5,803 nt of DNA from Planctomycetia bacterium (GTDB lineage Bacteria > Planctomycetota > Planctomycetia > Gemmatales > Gemmataceae), in assembly GCA_025356615.1 (NCBI GenBank), contig JANXSH010000291.1, forward strand, positions 1-5,803, in the 5' to 3' direction. The position numbers and the translations under genes are program-made. The notes under the pieces were generated by a model. It made no database searches. It had not been told where the DNA came from and was given only the letters and a program-made list of their open reading frames with translations. Positions 5,794-5,803 of this stretch are shown one piece after another; positions within the stretch are counted from its first letter, which is position 1; every line of letters starts with the position of its first letter.

Positions 5794-5803
5794 AGTAGAG
5801 GCG

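Overview
The window is a high-GC bacterial segment that most resembles a planctomycete chromosome, perhaps Gemmataceae or Isosphaeraceae. That placement is inference. It rests on a System II cytochrome c maturation operon with an unusually long CcsA, a lipoprotein with 'GW...NVNRWR' modules, a tiny Flp-pilin-like protein, and a GC-rich palindrome of a type I associate with planctomycete intergenic DNA. No mobile element, CRISPR array, tRNA or rRNA was recognised.

Layout. Positions 1-267 (+) are the 3' end of an S1-domain protein gene, probably ribosomal protein S1. A 25-bp hairpin (274-354) separates it from a convergent small gene at 372-539 (-), which encodes a 55-residue single-span protein resembling type IVb (Flp) pilins. 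Positions 540-700 hold no recognisable gene and presumably contain that gene's leader and promoter. A clear intrinsic terminator (701-730, - strand) then ends a three-gene minus-strand operon: a predicted lipoprotein (4198-5250), a ResB/Ccs1-like protein (2876-4201) and a CcsA/ResC-like protein (762-2876). The lipoprotein and ResB genes overlap as ATGA. The ResB and CcsA genes overlap as TGATG. Each downstream gene has a good Shine-Dalgarno sequence inside the preceding gene, so translational coupling is likely.

Upstream of the operon is a short divergent promoter region (about 5281-5485). It carries one candidate promoter per direction, both with the same -35 hexamer (GTGGCA) and an 18-bp spacer. 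To the right, an 88-residue protein of unknown function (5486-5752, +) contains two copies of a 25-residue repeat. The window closes with a palindrome (5774-5793) that looks like a dispersed repeat unit.

Function. ResB and CcsA together form the System II haem exporter and cytochrome c haem lyase, which attaches haem to CXXCH motifs outside the cytoplasmic membrane. The lipoprotein is probably co-expressed and located on the same side of the membrane, so a role in cytochrome maturation or respiration is plausible but unproven. The less explained items are the lipoprotein's mirror-like A-B-B'-A' module order, the repeat-containing 88-residue protein, the small pilin-like protein with a degenerate processing site, and the hairpin between the convergent genes.
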